A stretch of 64,000 nucleotides of DNA from Hydractinia symbiolongicarpus (GCF_029227915.1 NC_079888.1:16718001-16782000); one strand, 5' to 3'; positions 47,427-59,681 are shown, numbered from the stretch's first letter. Numbers and translations are program-made. The notes: generated by a model not told the origin, from the sequence alone.

Positions 47427-47792
47427 AAACTATATGGATGCGTTTGCCGGGGCATTCCAAACATAACATGCAGATATGCCTTAGAATTGAAAGAAGTAAG
47501 GAAATTGGATGAAATTTCTGGCGTATTGTCCTCGATGTCAAAGGAAATAAACAGGACTGAATCGGGAATGCAGTTGAGAAGATTTAAGCATAAATTGATA
47601 AAATTTGTAAAAAGTTTTATGCAGGAAAGCCCGAAATTCTTGTAGATCGAACAACACAGCAACGTGTAAGTTACTTTGCACCGTTAAATTTGATTGTGAC
47701 AAAGGCTTAGCGAGTTCAGTATTACCTTGTGAGTGCTTGCATAAAATTTTAATAGCGATGCGGATGGAAAATGTACCAAAGGTTACTAAACA

Positions 47793-47864
47793 GGCGCAGT
47801 GGCCAAGTGGTAAGGCGTCGGTTTTGTAAACCGAAGATCAAGACTTCCAACCTCGTCTGTGCCT
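47793..47864 (+). pseudogene. AAGAC-type tRNA-Thr head 101
   Basis: Anticodon stem intact with TGT. T stem non-pairing, T loop TTCCAAC. Confidence 0.75.
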
Positions 47865-48230
47865 ATACTATATGGATGCTTTTTGCGGAAATTGCTGGAC
47901 ATAACGTGCACATACGCCCTAGAAGAGAAATAAGACAAGGGATTTGATGAAATTTCCGGCGTATTGTCGACAAAGTCAAAGGAAAGAAACAGGACTGAAT
48001 CGGGAAAGGAGTTGAGAAGATTTAAGCATAAATTACACAAAGTTATAAAAAGATTTATGCAGGAAAGCCCGAAATTCTTGTAGATCGAACAACACGGAAC
48101 CGTGTAAGATACTTTGCGCTATTTAGTTTGAACGTGACCTAGGCTTAGCGAGTTTACTACTAACTTTTGAGTGCTTGCATAGAAAGTTAATAATGATGCG
48201 GATGGAAAATATACCGAAGGTTATTAAACA

Positions 48231-48302
48231 GGCGCAGTGGCCAAGTGGTAAGGTGTGGGTCTCGTAAACCGAAGATCACGAGTTCGAACCTCGTCTGTGC
48301 CT
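48231..48302 (+). tRNA. tRNA-Thr (CGT)-like with one anticodon-stem mismatch, head 102
   Basis: G27·G41 is the only mismatch, with G10·U24 wobble; perfect T arm and acceptor. TTTT follows. Confidence 0.5.
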
Positions 48303-48668
48303 AAATTATGTGGACGACTTTTGCGGAGATTTCCTGACAAAGTGTGCAGATATGCCTTAGAAGAGAAATAAGACAAAGGATTGGAGGAAACTTCAGGAGT
48401 ATGGTCCTCCAAGTCAAACGAAATAAACAGGACTGAATCGGCAATGGGATTGAAAAGATTTAACCATAAAATGCACAAAGTTATAAAATGTTTTATAAAA
48501 GAAAGCCCGAAATTCCTGTTGATCAACTAACGCAGCAACGTGTAAGATACTTTGCACCGTTAAATTTGATCCTGACAAAGACTTAGCCAGTTCAGTATTA
48601 CCTTGTGAGTGCTTGCATAAAGTTTTAAAAATGATGCGGATGGAAAATATACCAAAAGTTACTAAACA

Positions 48669-48740
48669 GGCCTAGTGGCCAAGTGGTAAGGCGTCGGTCT
48701 CGTAAACCGAAAATCACGAGTTCGAACCTCGTCGGCGCCT
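48669..48740 (+). pseudogene. tRNA-Thr-like head 103
   Basis: Acceptor strands GGCCTAG and CGGCGCC no longer pair in the middle; the arms within are intact with CGT. Confidence 0.65.
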
Positions 48741-49106
48741 AAATTATGTGGACGACTTTTGCGGAGATTTCCTGACAAAGTTTGCAGATATGCCTTAGAA
48801 GAGAAATAAGACAAAGGATTGGAGGAAACTTCAGGAGTATGGTCCTCCAAGTCAAACGAAATAAACAGGACTGAATCGGCAATGGGATTGAGAAGATTTA
48901 ACCATAAAATGCACAAAGTTATAAAATGTTTTATAAAAGAAAGCCCGAAATTCCTGTTGATCAACTAACCCAGCAACGTGTAAGATACTTTGCACCGTTA
49001 AATTTGATCCTGACAAAGACTTAGCCAGTTCAGTATTACCTTGTGAGTGCTTGCATAAAGTTTTAAAAATGATGCGGATGGAAAATATACCAAAAGTTAC
49101 TAAACA

Positions 49107-49178
49107 GGCCCAGTGGCCAAGTGGTAAGGCGTCGGTCTCGTAAACCGAAGATCACGAGTTTGAACCTCGTCTGTGCCT
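49107..49178 (+). pseudogene. tRNA-Thr-like head 104
   Basis: C4·U68 in the acceptor stem and T loop TTTGAAC. Confidence 0.55.
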
Positions 49179-49544
49179 AAACTATATGGATGCGTTTGCC
49201 GGGGCATTCCAAACATAACATGCAGATATGCCTTAGAATTGAAAGAAGTAAGGAAATTGGATGAAATTTCTGGCGTATTGTCCTCGATGTCAAAGGAAAT
49301 AAACAGGACTGAATCGGGAATGCAGTTGAGAAGATTTAAGCATAAATTGATAAAAGTTTTAAAAAGTTTTATGCAGGAAAGCCCGAAATTCTTGTAGATC
49401 GAACAACACAGCAACGTGTAAGTTACTTTGCACCGTTAAATTTCATTGTGACAAAGGCTTAGCGAGTTCAGTATTACCTTGTGAGTGCTTGCATAAAATT
49501 TTAATAGCGATGCGGATGGAAAATGTACCAAAGGTTACTAAACA

Positions 49545-49616
49545 GGCGCAGTGGCCAAGTGGTAAGGCGTCGGTTTTGTAAACCGAAGATCAAGACTTCA
49601 AACCTCGTCTGCGCCT
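49545..49616 (+). pseudogene. AAGAC-type tRNA-Thr head 105
   Basis: TGT anticodon in an intact stem; broken T stem; T loop TTCAAAC. Confidence 0.75.
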
Positions 49617-49982
49617 ATACTATATGGATGCTTTTGCGGAATTTGCTGGACATAACGTGCACATACGCCCTAGAAGAGAAATAAGACAAGGGATTTGATG
49701 AATTTTCCGGCGTATTGTCGACAAAGTCAAAAGGAAAGAAACAGGACTGAATCGGGAAAGGAGTTGACAAGATTTAAGCATAAATTGGACAAAGTTATAA
49801 AAAGTTTTATACAGGAAAGCCCGAAATTATTGTAGATGGAGCAACACGGCAACGTGTAAGATACTTTGCGCTATTTAGTTTGAACGTGACCTAGGCTTAG
49901 CGAGTTCACTATTAACTTTTGAGTGCTTGTATAAAAAGTTAATAATGATGAGGATGGAAAATATACCAAAGGATGCACAACA

Positions 49983-50054
49983 GGCGCAGTGGCCAAAATG
50001 TAAGTCGTCGGTCTCGTAAACCAAAGATCACGAGTTCGATCTTCGTCTGTGCCT
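49983..50054 (+). pseudogene. Degenerate tRNA-Thr head 106
   Basis: D loop lost (AAAATGTAAG) and C·A in the anticodon stem. Confidence 0.8.
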
Positions 50055-50419
50055 AAGTTATATGGGTGCGTTTGCCGGAGTTTTCCAGACATAACGTGCA
50101 GATATGACTTGGAAGTGAAAGAAATCAAGAAATTGGATGAAGCACCTGGCGTATTGTTCTCCAAATCAAAGGAAATGAACAGGACTAAATTGGCAATGGA
50201 CTGGGGAAAATCTAAGCATAAATTGCACAAAGTTATAAACCTTTTATACAGGAAACTCCAAGATTCCTATATATCGAATAACACAGCCACAGGTAAGTTA
50301 CTTTACACCGTTAAATTTGATCATGACAAAATCTTAGCGAGTTTATTGTTAACTTGTGAGTGCTTGCATAAAATGTTAATAATGATGCAGATGGAGAATA
50401 TACCAAAGGTTACTAAACA

Positions 50420-50491
50420 GGCGCAGTGGCCAAGTGGTAAGGCGTCGGTCTCGTAAACCGAAGATCACGAGTTCGAACCTCGTCTGTGCCT
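50420..50491 (+). tRNA. tRNA-Thr (CGT), consensus head 107
   Basis: Matches the array consensus at every position. All stems are perfect, A box TGGCCAAGTGG, B-box core GTTCGAACC, anticodon at 50452-50454, discriminator T. No TTTT follows closely; the nearest T run is in the body. Confidence 0.85.
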
Positions 50492-50857
50492 ATGTTATAT
50501 GGATGCGTTTGCCGAAATGTTCGAAATATAACACGCAGATATGCCTTAGAATTGAAAGAAGTCAAGAAATTGGATGAATTTTCTGGCGTATTGTCCTCGA
50601 AGTCAAAGGAAATAAACAGGACTAAATCGTGAATACAGTTGAGAAGATTTAAGCATAAAATGCACAAAGTTATAAAACGTTTTATACAAGAAAGCCCGAA
50701 ATTCCTGTAGATCAAAAAACACAGCAACGTGTAAGATAATTTGCACTATTAAGTTTGAACGTAAAATAGGCTTAGCGAGTTCACTATTAACTTGTGAGTG
50801 CTTGCATAAAAAGTTAAAAATGACGCGGATGGAAAATATACCAAAGGATGCAAAACA

Positions 50858-50929
50858 GGCGCAGTGGCCAAGTGGCAAGGCGTCGGTCTCGTAAACCGAA
50901 GATCACGAGTTCGAACCTCGTCTGTGCCT
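50858..50929 (+). tRNA. tRNA-Thr (CGT), head 108
   Basis: All stems perfect; single D-loop change (GGCAA). Anticodon at 50890-50892. Confidence 0.8.
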
Positions 50930-51295
50930 AAGGTATATGGATGCGTTTGCCGGGGCATTCCAAACATAACATGCAGATATGCCTTAGAATTGAAAGAAGT
51001 AAGGAAATTGGATGAAATTTCTGGCGTATTGTCCTCGATGTCAAAGGAAATAAACAGGACTGAATCGGGAATGCAGTTGAGAAGATTTAAGCATAAATTG
51101 ATAAAATTTGTAAAAAGTTTTATGCAGGAAAGCCCGAAATTCTTGTAGATCGAACAACACAGCAACGTGTAAGTTACTTTGCACCGTTATATTTGATTGT
51201 GACAAAGGCTTAGCGAGTTCAGTATTACCTTGTGAGTGCTTGCATAAAATTTTAATAGCGATGCGGATGGAAAATGTACCAAAGGTTACTAAACA

Positions 51296-51367
51296 GGCGC
51301 AGTGGCCAAGTGGTAAGGCGTCGGTTTTGTAAACCGAAGATCAAGACTTCCAACCTCGTCTGTGCCT
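51296..51367 (+). pseudogene. AAGAC-type tRNA-Thr head 109
   Basis: 3,503-bp partner of the head at 47793; TGT. Confidence 0.75.
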
Positions 51368-51733
51368 ATACTATATGGATGCTTTTTGCGGAAATTGCTG
51401 GACATAACGTGCACATACGCCCTAGAAGAGAAATAAGACAAGGGATTTAATGAATTTTCCGGCGTATTGTCGACAAAGTCAAAGGAAAGAAACAGGACTG
51501 AATCGGGAAAGGAGTTGAGAAGATTTAAGCATAAATTACACAAAGTTATAAAAAGTTTTATGCAGGAAAGCCCGAAATTCTTGTAGATCGAACAACACGG
51601 CAACGTGTAAGATACTTTGCGCTATTTAGTTTGAACGTGACCTAGGCTTAGCGAGTTTACTACTAACTTTTGAGTGCTTGCATAGAAAGTTAATAATGAT
51701 GCGGATGGAAAATATACCGAAGGTTATTAAACA

Positions 51734-51805
51734 GGCGCAGTGGCCAAGTGGTAAGGTGTGGGTCTCGTAAACCGAAGATCACGAGTTCGAACCTCGTCTG
51801 TGCCT
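51734..51805 (+). tRNA. tRNA-Thr (CGT)-like with one anticodon-stem mismatch, head 110
   Basis: Partner of the head at 48231; G27·G41. Confidence 0.5.
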
Positions 51806-52171
51806 AAATTATGTGGACGACTTTTGCGGAGATTTCCTGACAAAGTGTGCAGATATGCCTTAGAAGAGAAATAAGACAAAGGATTGGAGGAAACTTCAGG
51901 AGTATGGTCCTCCAAGTCAAACGAAATAAACAGGACTGAAACGGCAATGGGATTGAAAAGATTTAACCATAAAATGCACAAAGTTATAAAATGTTTTATA
52001 AAAGAAAGCCCGAAATTCCTGTTGATCAACTAACCCAGCAACGTGTAAGATACTTTGCACCGTTAAATTTGATCCTGACAAAGACTTAGCCAGTTCAGTA
52101 TTACCTTGTGAGTGCTTGCATAAAGTTTTAAAAATGATGCGGATGGAAAATATACCAAAAGTTACTAAACA

Positions 52172-52243
52172 GGCCTAGTGGCCAAGTGGTAAGGCGTCGG
52201 TCTCGTAAACCGAAAATCACGAGTTCGAACCTCGTCGGCGCCT
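52172..52243 (+). pseudogene. tRNA-Thr-like head 111
   Basis: Partner of the head at 48669; broken acceptor stem. Confidence 0.65.
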
Positions 52244-52609
52244 AAATTATGTGGACGACTTTTGCGGAGATTTCCTGACAAAGTTTGCAGATATGCCTTA
52301 GAAGAGAAATAAGACAAAGGATTGGAGGAAACTTCAGGAGTATGGTCCTCCAAGTCAAACGAAATAAACAGGACTGAATCGGCAATGGGATTGAGAAGAT
52401 TTAACCATAAAATGCACAAAGTTATAAAATGTTTTATAAAAGAAAGCCCGAAATTCCTGTTGATCAACTAACCCAGCAACGTGTAAGATACTTTGCACCG
52501 TTAAATTTGATCCTGACAAAGACTTAGCCAGTTCAGTATTACCTTGTGAGTGCTTGCATAAAGTTTTAAAAATGATGCGGATGGAAAATATACCAAAAGT
52601 TACTAAACA

Positions 52610-52681
52610 GGCCCAGTGGCCAAGTGGTAAGGCGTCGGTCTCGTAAACCGAAGATCACGAGTTTGAACCTCGTCTGTGCCT
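52610..52681 (+). pseudogene. tRNA-Thr-like head 112
   Basis: Partner of the head at 49107; C4·U68, T loop TTTGAAC. Confidence 0.55.
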
Positions 52682-53047
52682 AAACTATATGGATGCGTTT
52701 GCCGGGGCATTCCAAACATAACCTGCAGATATGCCTTAGAATTGAAAGAAGTAAGGAAATTGGATGAAATTTCTGGCGTATTGTCCTCGATGTCAAAGGA
52801 AATAAACAGGACTGAATCGGGAATGCAGTTGAGAAGATTTAAGCATAAATTGATAAAAGTTTTAAAAAGTTTTATGCAGGAAAGCCCGAAATTCTTGTAG
52901 ATCGAACAACACAGCAACGTGTAAGTTACTTTGCACCGTTAAATTTGATTGTGACAAAGGCTTAGCGAGTTCAGTATTACCTTGTGAGTGCTTGCATAAA
53001 ATTTTAATAGCGATGCGGATGGAAAATGTACCAAAGGTTACTAAACA

Positions 53048-53119
53048 GGCGCAGTGGCCAAGTGGTAAGGCGTCGGTTTTGTAAACCGAAGATCAAGACT
53101 TCAAACCTCGTCTGCGCCT
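53048..53119 (+). pseudogene. AAGAC-type tRNA-Thr head 113
   Basis: Partner of the head at 49545; TGT. Confidence 0.75.
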
Positions 53120-53485
53120 ATACTATATGGATGCTTTTGCGGAATTTGCTGGACATAACGTGCACATACGCCCTAGAAGAGAAATAAGACAAGGGATTTG
53201 ATGAATTTTCCGGCGTATTGTCGACAAAGTCAAAAGGAAAGAAACAGGACTGAATCGGGAAAGGAGTTGACAAGATTTAAGCATAAATTGGACAAAGTTA
53301 TAAAAAGTTTTATACAGGAAAGCCCGAAATTATTGTAGATGGAGCAACACGGCAACGTGTAAGATACTTTGCGCTATTTAGTTTGAACGTGACCTAGGCT
53401 TAGCGAGTTCACTATTAACTTTTGAGTGCTTGTATAAAAAGTTAATAATGATGAGGATGGAAAATATACCAAAGGATGCACAACA

Positions 53486-53557
53486 GGCGCAGTGGCAAAA
53501 ATGTAAGTCGTCGGTCTCGTAAACCAAAGATCACGAGTTCGATCTTCGTCTGTGCCT
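53486..53557 (+). pseudogene. Degenerate tRNA-Thr head 114
   Basis: Partner of the head at 49983, with one more A in the damaged D arm. Confidence 0.8.
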
Positions 53558-53922
53558 AAGTTATATGGGTGCGTTTGCCGGAGTTTTCCAGACATAACGT
53601 GCAGATATGACTTGGAAGTGAAAGAAATCAAGAAATTGGATGAAGCACCTGGCGTATTGTTCTCCAAATCAAAGGAAATGAACAGGACTAAATTGGCAAT
53701 GGACTGGGGAAAATCTAAGCATAAATTGCACAAAGTTATAAACCTTTTATACAGGAAACTCCAAGATTCCTATATATCGAATAACACAGCCACAGGTAAG
53801 TTACTTTACACCGTTAAATTTGATCATGACAAAATCTTAGCGAGTTTATTGTTAACTTGTGAGTGCTTGCATAAAATGTTAATAATGATGCAGATGGAGA
53901 ATATACCAAAGGTTACTAAACA

Positions 53923-53994
53923 GGCGCAGTGGCCAAGTGGTAAGGCGTCGGTCTCGTAAACCGAAGATCACGAGTTCGAACCTCGTCTGTGCCT
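53923..53994 (+). tRNA. tRNA-Thr (CGT), consensus head 115
   Basis: Partner of the perfect head at 50420 and identical to it. Anticodon at 53955-53957. Confidence 0.85.
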
Positions 53995-54360
53995 ATGTTA
54001 TATGGATGCGTTTGCCGCAATGTTCGAAATATAACACGCAGATATGCCTTAGAATTGAAAGAAGTCAAGAAATTGGATGAATTTTCTGGCGTATTGTCCT
54101 CGAAGTCAAAGGAAATAAACAGGACTGAATCGTGAATACAGTTGAGAAGATTTAAGCATAAAATGCACAAAGTTATAAAACGTTTTATACAAGAAAGCCC
54201 GAAATTCCTGTAGATCAAAAAACACAGCAACGTGTAAGATACTTTGCACTATTAAGTTTGAACGTAAAATAGGCTTAGCGAGTTCACTATTAACTTGTGA
54301 GTGCTTGCATAAAAAGTTAAAAATGACGCGGATGGAAAATATACCAAAGGATGCAAAACA

Positions 54361-54432
54361 GGCGCAGTGGCCAAGTGGTAAGGCGTCGGTCTCGTAAACC
54401 GAAGATCACGAGTTCGAACCTCGTCTGTGCCT
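54361..54432 (+). tRNA. tRNA-Thr (CGT), consensus head 116
   Basis: Identical to the consensus; all stems perfect, anticodon at 54393-54395. TTTT about 30 bp downstream in GGAGTTTTCC. Confidence 0.85.
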
Positions 54433-54797
54433 AAGGTATATGGGGGCGTTTGCCGGAGTTTTCCAGACATAACGTGCAGATATGACTTAGAAGTGAAAGA
54501 AGTGAAGAATTGGATGAAACACCAGGGGTATGTTCCTCCAAGTCAAAGGAAATAAACAGGACTGATTCGTGAATACAGTTGAGAAGATTTAAGTATAAAA
54601 TGCACAAAGTTATAAAACGTTTTATACAAGAAAGCCCGAAATTCCTGTAGATCAAAAAACACAGCAACGTGTAAGACACTTTGCACTATTAAGTTTGAAC
54701 GTAAAGTACGCTTAGCTAGTTCACTATTAACTTGTGAGTGCTTGCATAAAAAGTTAAAAATGACGCGGATGGAAAATATACCAAGGGATGCAAAACA

Positions 54798-54869
54798 GGC
54801 GCAGTGGCCAAGTGGTAAGGCGTCGGTCTCGTAAACCGAAGATCACGAGTTCGAGCATCGTCTGCGCCT
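54798..54869 (+). tRNA. tRNA-Thr (CGT)-like with one T-stem mismatch, head 117
   Basis: G52·A60 beside the T loop is the only mismatch. The acceptor 3' strand CTGCGCC makes an all Watson-Crick acceptor stem. Confidence 0.5.
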
Positions 54870-55233
54870 AAGATATATGGGGCCGTTTGCCGGAGTTATC
54901 CAGACATAACGTGCAGATATAACTTAGAAGTGAAAGAAGTGAAGAATTGGATGAAACACCAGGGGTATGGTCCTCCAAGTCAAAGGAAATAAACAGGACT
55001 GAATCGGCAATGGTGTTGAGAAGTTTTGAGCATAAAATGCACAAAGTTATAAAACGTTTTATTCAAGAAAGCCGAAATTCCTGTAGATCAAAAAACACAG
55101 CAACGTGTAAGATACTTTGCACTATTAAATTTGAACGTAAAGTAGGTCTAGCGCGTTCACTATTAACTTTTGAGTACTTGCATAAAAAGTTAAAAATGCT
55201 GCGAATGGAAAATAGTACAAAGGATACGAAACA

Positions 55234-55305
55234 GGTCCTGGGGCCAAGTGGTAATGCGTCTGTTTCATAAACTGATGATCAAGACTTCGAACCTCGTCTG
55301 TGCCT
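55234..55305 (+). pseudogene. AAGAC-type tRNA-Thr head 118, damaged acceptor
   Basis: GGTCCTGGGGCC 5' end; the anticodon triplet has become CAT; T stem non-pairing. Confidence 0.85.
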
Positions 55306-55671
55306 AAACTATATGGATGCTTTTGGTGGATTGTTCTGGAGATAACGTGAAGATATGCCTTAGAAAAGAGATAAGACAAGGGATATGATGAAGTTTCTGG
55401 CGTGTTGTCCTCGAAGTCAAAAGAAAGAAACAGGACTGAATCGGGAAAGGAGTTGGGAAGATCTAAGCATAAATTGCACAAAGTTATAAAACGTTTTATA
55501 CAGGAAAGTCCGAAATTCTTGTAGATCAAACAACATCGCAACGTGTAAGATAGTTTGCGCTATTTTGTTTGAACGTGACCTAGACATAGCGAGCTCACTG
55601 TTAACTATTGTGGGCTTGCATAATATTTTAATAATGATGCACATGGAAAATATACCAAAGGTTTCAAAACA

Positions 55672-55743
55672 GGCGCAGTGGCCAAGTGGTAAAGCGTCGC
55701 TCTCGTAAACCGAAGATCGCGAGTTCGATCCTCGTCTGTGCCT
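55672..55743 (+). pseudogene. tRNA-Thr-like head 119
   Basis: C·A in the D stem and C·C in the anticodon stem; T stem GCGAG closes with G·U. Confidence 0.6.
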
Positions 55744-56108
55744 ATATTATGTGGACGAGGTTTGCGGAGATTTCCTGACAAAGTGTGCAGATATGCCTTA
55801 GAAGAGATGTAACACAAGGGATTGGATGAAACACCAGGGGTATGGTCCTCCAAGTCAAAGGAAATAAACAGGACTGAATCGGCAATGGTGTTGAGAAGTT
55901 TTGAGCATAAAATGCACAAAGTTATAAAACGTTTTATTCAAGAAAGCCGAAATTCCTGTAGATCAAAAAACACAGCAACGTGTAAGATACTTTGCACTAT
56001 TAAATTTGAACGTAAAGTAGGTTTAGCGCGTTCACTATTAACTTTTGAGTACTTGCATAAAAAGTTAAAAATGCTGCGAATGGAAAATAGTACAAAGGAT
56101 ACGAAACA

Positions 56109-56180
56109 GGTCCTGGGGCCAAGTGGTAATGCGTCTGTTTCATAAACTGATGATCAAGACTTCGAACCTCGTCTGTGCCT
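56109..56180 (+). pseudogene. AAGAC-type tRNA-Thr head 120, damaged acceptor
   Basis: Copy of the head at 55234, including the CAT triplet. Confidence 0.85.
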
Positions 56181-56546
56181 AAACTATATGGATGCTTTTG
56201 GTGGATTGTTCTGGAGATAACGTGAAGATATGCCTTAGAAAAGAGATAAGACAAGGGATATGATGAAGTTTCTGGCGTGTTGTCCTCGAAGTCAAAAGAA
56301 AGAAACAGGACTGAATCGGGAAAGGAGTTGGGAAGATTTAAGCATAAATTGCACAAAGTTATAAAACGTTTTATACAGGAAAGCCCGAAATTCTTGTAGA
56401 TCAAACAACATCGCAACGTGTAAGATAGTTTGCGCTATTTTGTTTGAACGTGACCTAGACATAGCGAGCTCACTGTTAACTATTGTGGGCTTGCATAATA
56501 TTTTAATAATGATGCACATGGAAAATATACCAAAGGTTGCAAAACA

Positions 56547-56618
56547 GGCGCAGTGGCCAAGTGGTAAAGCGTCGCTCTCGTAAACCGAAGATCGCGAGTT
56601 CGATCCTCGTCTGTGCCT
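56547..56618 (+). pseudogene. tRNA-Thr-like head 121
   Basis: Copy of the head at 55672. Confidence 0.6.
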
Positions 56619-56984
56619 ATATTATGTGGACGAGGTTTGCGGAGATTTCCTGACAAAGTGTGCAGATATGCCTTAGAAGAGATGTAACACAAGGGATTGG
56701 ATGAAATTTCAGGGGTATGGTCCTCCAAGTCAAAGGAAATAAACAGGACTGAATCGGCAATGGGGTTGAGAAGATTTAGGCATAAAATGCACAAAGTTAT
56801 AAAACGTTTTACACAACAAATCCCGAAATTCATGTAGATCAAAAAATACAGCAACGTGTAAGATACTTTGCGCCATTAAATTTGAACGTAAAGTAGGGTT
56901 AGCGAGTTCACTATTAACTTTTGAGTGCTTGCATAAAAAGTTAATAATGATGCGGATGGAAAATGTACCAAAGGATACAAATCA

Positions 56985-57056
56985 GGCGCAGTGGCCAAGT
57001 GGTAAGGCGTTGGTCTCGTAAACCGAAGATCACGAGTTCGATCCTCGTCTGTACCT
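56985..57056 (+). tRNA. tRNA-Thr (CGT)-like with one acceptor mismatch, head 122
   Basis: C3·A69 (CTGTACC) is the only mismatch; U27·G41 is a wobble in the anticodon stem. Confidence 0.5.
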
Positions 57057-57422
57057 AAGATATATGGGCGCGTTTGCCGGAGTTTTCCAGACATAATGTG
57101 CAGATATGACTTAGAAGTGAAAGAAGTGAAGAAATTGAATGAAATTTCAGGGGCATGGTCCTCCAAGTCAAAAGAAGTAAACAGGACGGAATCGGCAATG
57201 GGGTTGAGAAGATTTAAGCAAAAAATGCACAAAGTTAGAAAACGTTTTATACAAGAAAGCCCGAAATTCCTGTAGATCAAAAAACACAGCAACGTGTAAG
57301 ATACTTTGCACTATTAAGTTTGATCGTAAAGTAGGCTTAGCGAGTTCACTATAAACTTTTGAGTGCTTGCATAAAAAGTTAAAAATGCTGCGAATGGAAA
57401 ATATTACAAAGGATACAAAACA

Positions 57423-57494
57423 GGTCCAGGGGCCAAGTGGTAATGCGTCTGTTTCGTAAACCGATGATCAAGACTTCGAACCTCGTCTGTGCCT
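57423..57494 (+). pseudogene. AAGAC-type tRNA-Thr head 123, damaged acceptor
   Basis: GGTCCAGGGGCC 5' end and TAATGC in the D arm; CGT. Confidence 0.85.
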
Positions 57495-57859
57495 AAACTA
57501 TATGGATGCTTTTGGCGGAGTTTTCTGGACATAACGTGAATATATGCGTTAGAAGAGAGATAAGACAAGGGATTGGATGAAGTTTCTAGCGTATTGTCCT
57601 CGAAGTCAAAGGAAAGAAACAGGACTGAATCGGGAAAGGAGTTGGGAAGATTTAAGCATAAATTGCACAAAGTTATAAAAAGTTTTATACTGGAAAGCCC
57701 GAAATTCTTATAGATCGAACAACATGACAACGTGTAAGATAGTTTGCGCTATTTAGTTTAAACGTGACCTAGGCTTAGCGAGCTCACTGGTAACTATTGA
57801 GGGCTTCATAATATTTTAATAATGATGCACATGGAAAATACACCAAAGGTTGCAAAACA

Positions 57860-57931
57860 GGCGCAGTGGCCAAGTGGTAAGGCGTCGGTCTCTTAAACCG
57901 AAGATCACGAGTTCGATCCTCGTCTGTGCCT
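57860..57931 (+). tRNA. tRNA-Thr body with CTT (Lys) anticodon, head 124
   Basis: Every stem pairs, A and B boxes are canonical, but the loop CTCTTAA gives anticodon CTT at 57892-57894. CTT reads the lysine codon AAG. One change (G34 to T) separates it from the CGT form. What amino acid it would carry, if expressed, is unknown. A tRNA finder may label it Lys or an isotype mismatch. Confidence 0.75.
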
Positions 57932-58297
57932 AAATTATGTGGACGAGGTTTGCGGAGATTTCCTGACAAAGTGTGCAGATATGCCTTAGAAGAGAAGTAA
58001 GACAAGGGATTGGATGAAATTTCAGGGGTATGGTCCTCCAAGTCAAAGGAAATAAACAGGACTGAATCGGCAATGGGGTTGAGAAGTTTTAGGCATAAAA
58101 TGCACAAAGTTATAAAACGTTTAATACAAGAAAGCCCGAAATTCCTGTAGTTTAAAAAACACAGCAACGTGTAAGATACTTTGCACTATTTAGTTTGAAC
58201 GTGACCTAGGCTTAGCGAGTTCACTATTAACTTTTGAGTACCTGTATGAAAAGTTAAAAATGATGCGGATGGAAAATATACCAAAGGATGCAAAACA

Positions 58298-58369
58298 GGC
58301 GCAGTGGCCAAGTGGTAAGGCGTCGGTCTCGTAAACCGAAGATCACGAGTTCGAACCTCGCCTGTGCTT
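58298..58369 (+). pseudogene. tRNA-Thr-like head 125
   Basis: A·C closing the T stem and G1·U71 at the acceptor end (GTGCTT); CGT kept. Confidence 0.5.
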
Positions 58370-58734
58370 AAATAATGTGGACAAGTTTTGCGTATATTTC
58401 CGGACAAAGTGTGCAGATATGCCTTAGAAGAGAAATGAGGCAAGGGATTGGATGAAATTTTAGGGGCATGGTCCTCCAAGTCAAAGGAAGTAAACAGGAC
58501 TGAATCGGCAATGGGGTTGAGAAGATTTAAGCATAAAATGCACAAAGTTATAAAACGTTTTATACAAGAAAGCCGAAATTCCTGTAGATCAAAAAACACA
58601 GCAACGTGTAAGATACTTTGCGCCATTAAATTTGAACGTAAAGTAGGGTTAGCGAGTTCACTATTAACTTTTGAGTGCTTGCATAAAAAGTTAATAATGC
58701 TGCGAATGGAAAATATTACAAAGGATACAAAACA

Positions 58735-58806
58735 GGTCCAGGGGCCAAGTGGTAATGCGTCTGTTTCGTAAACCGATGATCAAGACTTCGAACCTCGTCT
58801 GTGCCT
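58735..58806 (+). pseudogene. AAGAC-type tRNA-Thr head 126, damaged acceptor
   Basis: 1,312-bp partner of the head at 57423. Confidence 0.85.
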
Positions 58807-59171
58807 AAACTATATGGATGCTTTTGGCGGAGTTTTCTGGACATAACGTGAATATATGCGTTAGAAGAGAGATAAGACAAGGGATTGGATGAAGTTTCTA
58901 GCGTATTGTCCTCGAAGTCAAAGGAAAGAAACAGGACTGAATCGGGAAAGGAGTTGGGAAGATTTAAGCATAAATTGCACAAAGTTATAAAAAGTTTTAT
59001 ACTGGAAAGCCCGAAATTCTTATAGATCGAACAACATGACAACGTGTAAGATAGTTTGCGCTATTTAGTTTAAACGTGACCTAGGCTTAGCGAGCTCACT
59101 GGTAACTATTGAGGGCTTCATAATATTTTAATAATGATGAACATGGAAAATACACCAAAGGTTGCAAAACA

Positions 59172-59243
59172 GGCGCAGTGGCCAAGTGGTAAGGCGTCGG
59201 TCTCTTAAACCGAAGATCACGAGTTCGATCCTCGTCTGTGCCT
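59172..59243 (+). tRNA. tRNA-Thr body with CTT (Lys) anticodon, head 127
   Basis: Partner of the head at 57860 and identical to it; anticodon at 59204-59206. Confidence 0.75.
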
Positions 59244-59609
59244 AAATTATGTGGACGAGGTTTGCGGAGATTTCCTGACAAAGTGTGCAGATATGCCTTA
59301 GAAGAGAAGTAAGACAAGGGATTGGATGAAATTTCAGGGGTATGGTCCTCCAAGTCAAAGGAAATAAACAGGACTGAATCGGCAATGGGGTTGAGAAGTT
59401 TTAGGCATAAAATGCACAAAGTTATAAAACGTTTAATACAAGAAAGCCCGAAATTCCTGTAGTTTAAAAAACACAGCAACGTGTAAGATACTTTGCACTA
59501 TTTAGTTTGAACGTGACCTAGGCTTAGCGAGTTCACTATTAACTTTTGAGTACCTGTATGAAAAGTTAAAAATGATGCGGATGGAAAATATACCAAAGGA
59601 TGCAAAACA

Positions 59610-59681
59610 GGCGCAGTGGCCAAGTGGTAAGGCGTCGGTCTCGTATACCGAAGATCACGAGTTCGAACCTCGCCTGTGCTT
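59610..59681 (+). pseudogene. tRNA-Thr-like head 128
   Basis: Partner of the head at 58298 with a further change in the anticodon loop (CTCGTAT). Confidence 0.55.

Larger units (their letters stand above)
47440..54443 (+). repeat. Eight-unit tandem duplication, period 3,503 bp
   Basis: Heads 101-107 (47793 to 50420) match heads 109-115 (51296 to 53923) at an offset of 3,503 bp, with the bodies following the same order. Identity starts just after head 100 and stops about 12 bp after head 116. A few substitutions separate the copies, so it looks slightly older than the 3,931-bp duplication. Confidence 0.9.
54870..56700 (+). repeat. Two-unit duplication, period 875 bp
   Basis: Heads 118 and 119 (55234, 55672) with their bodies are repeated as heads 120 and 121 (56109, 56547). 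The copies share an altered anticodon loop in the first head and the same D-stem and anticodon-stem mismatches in the second. Confidence 0.85.
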
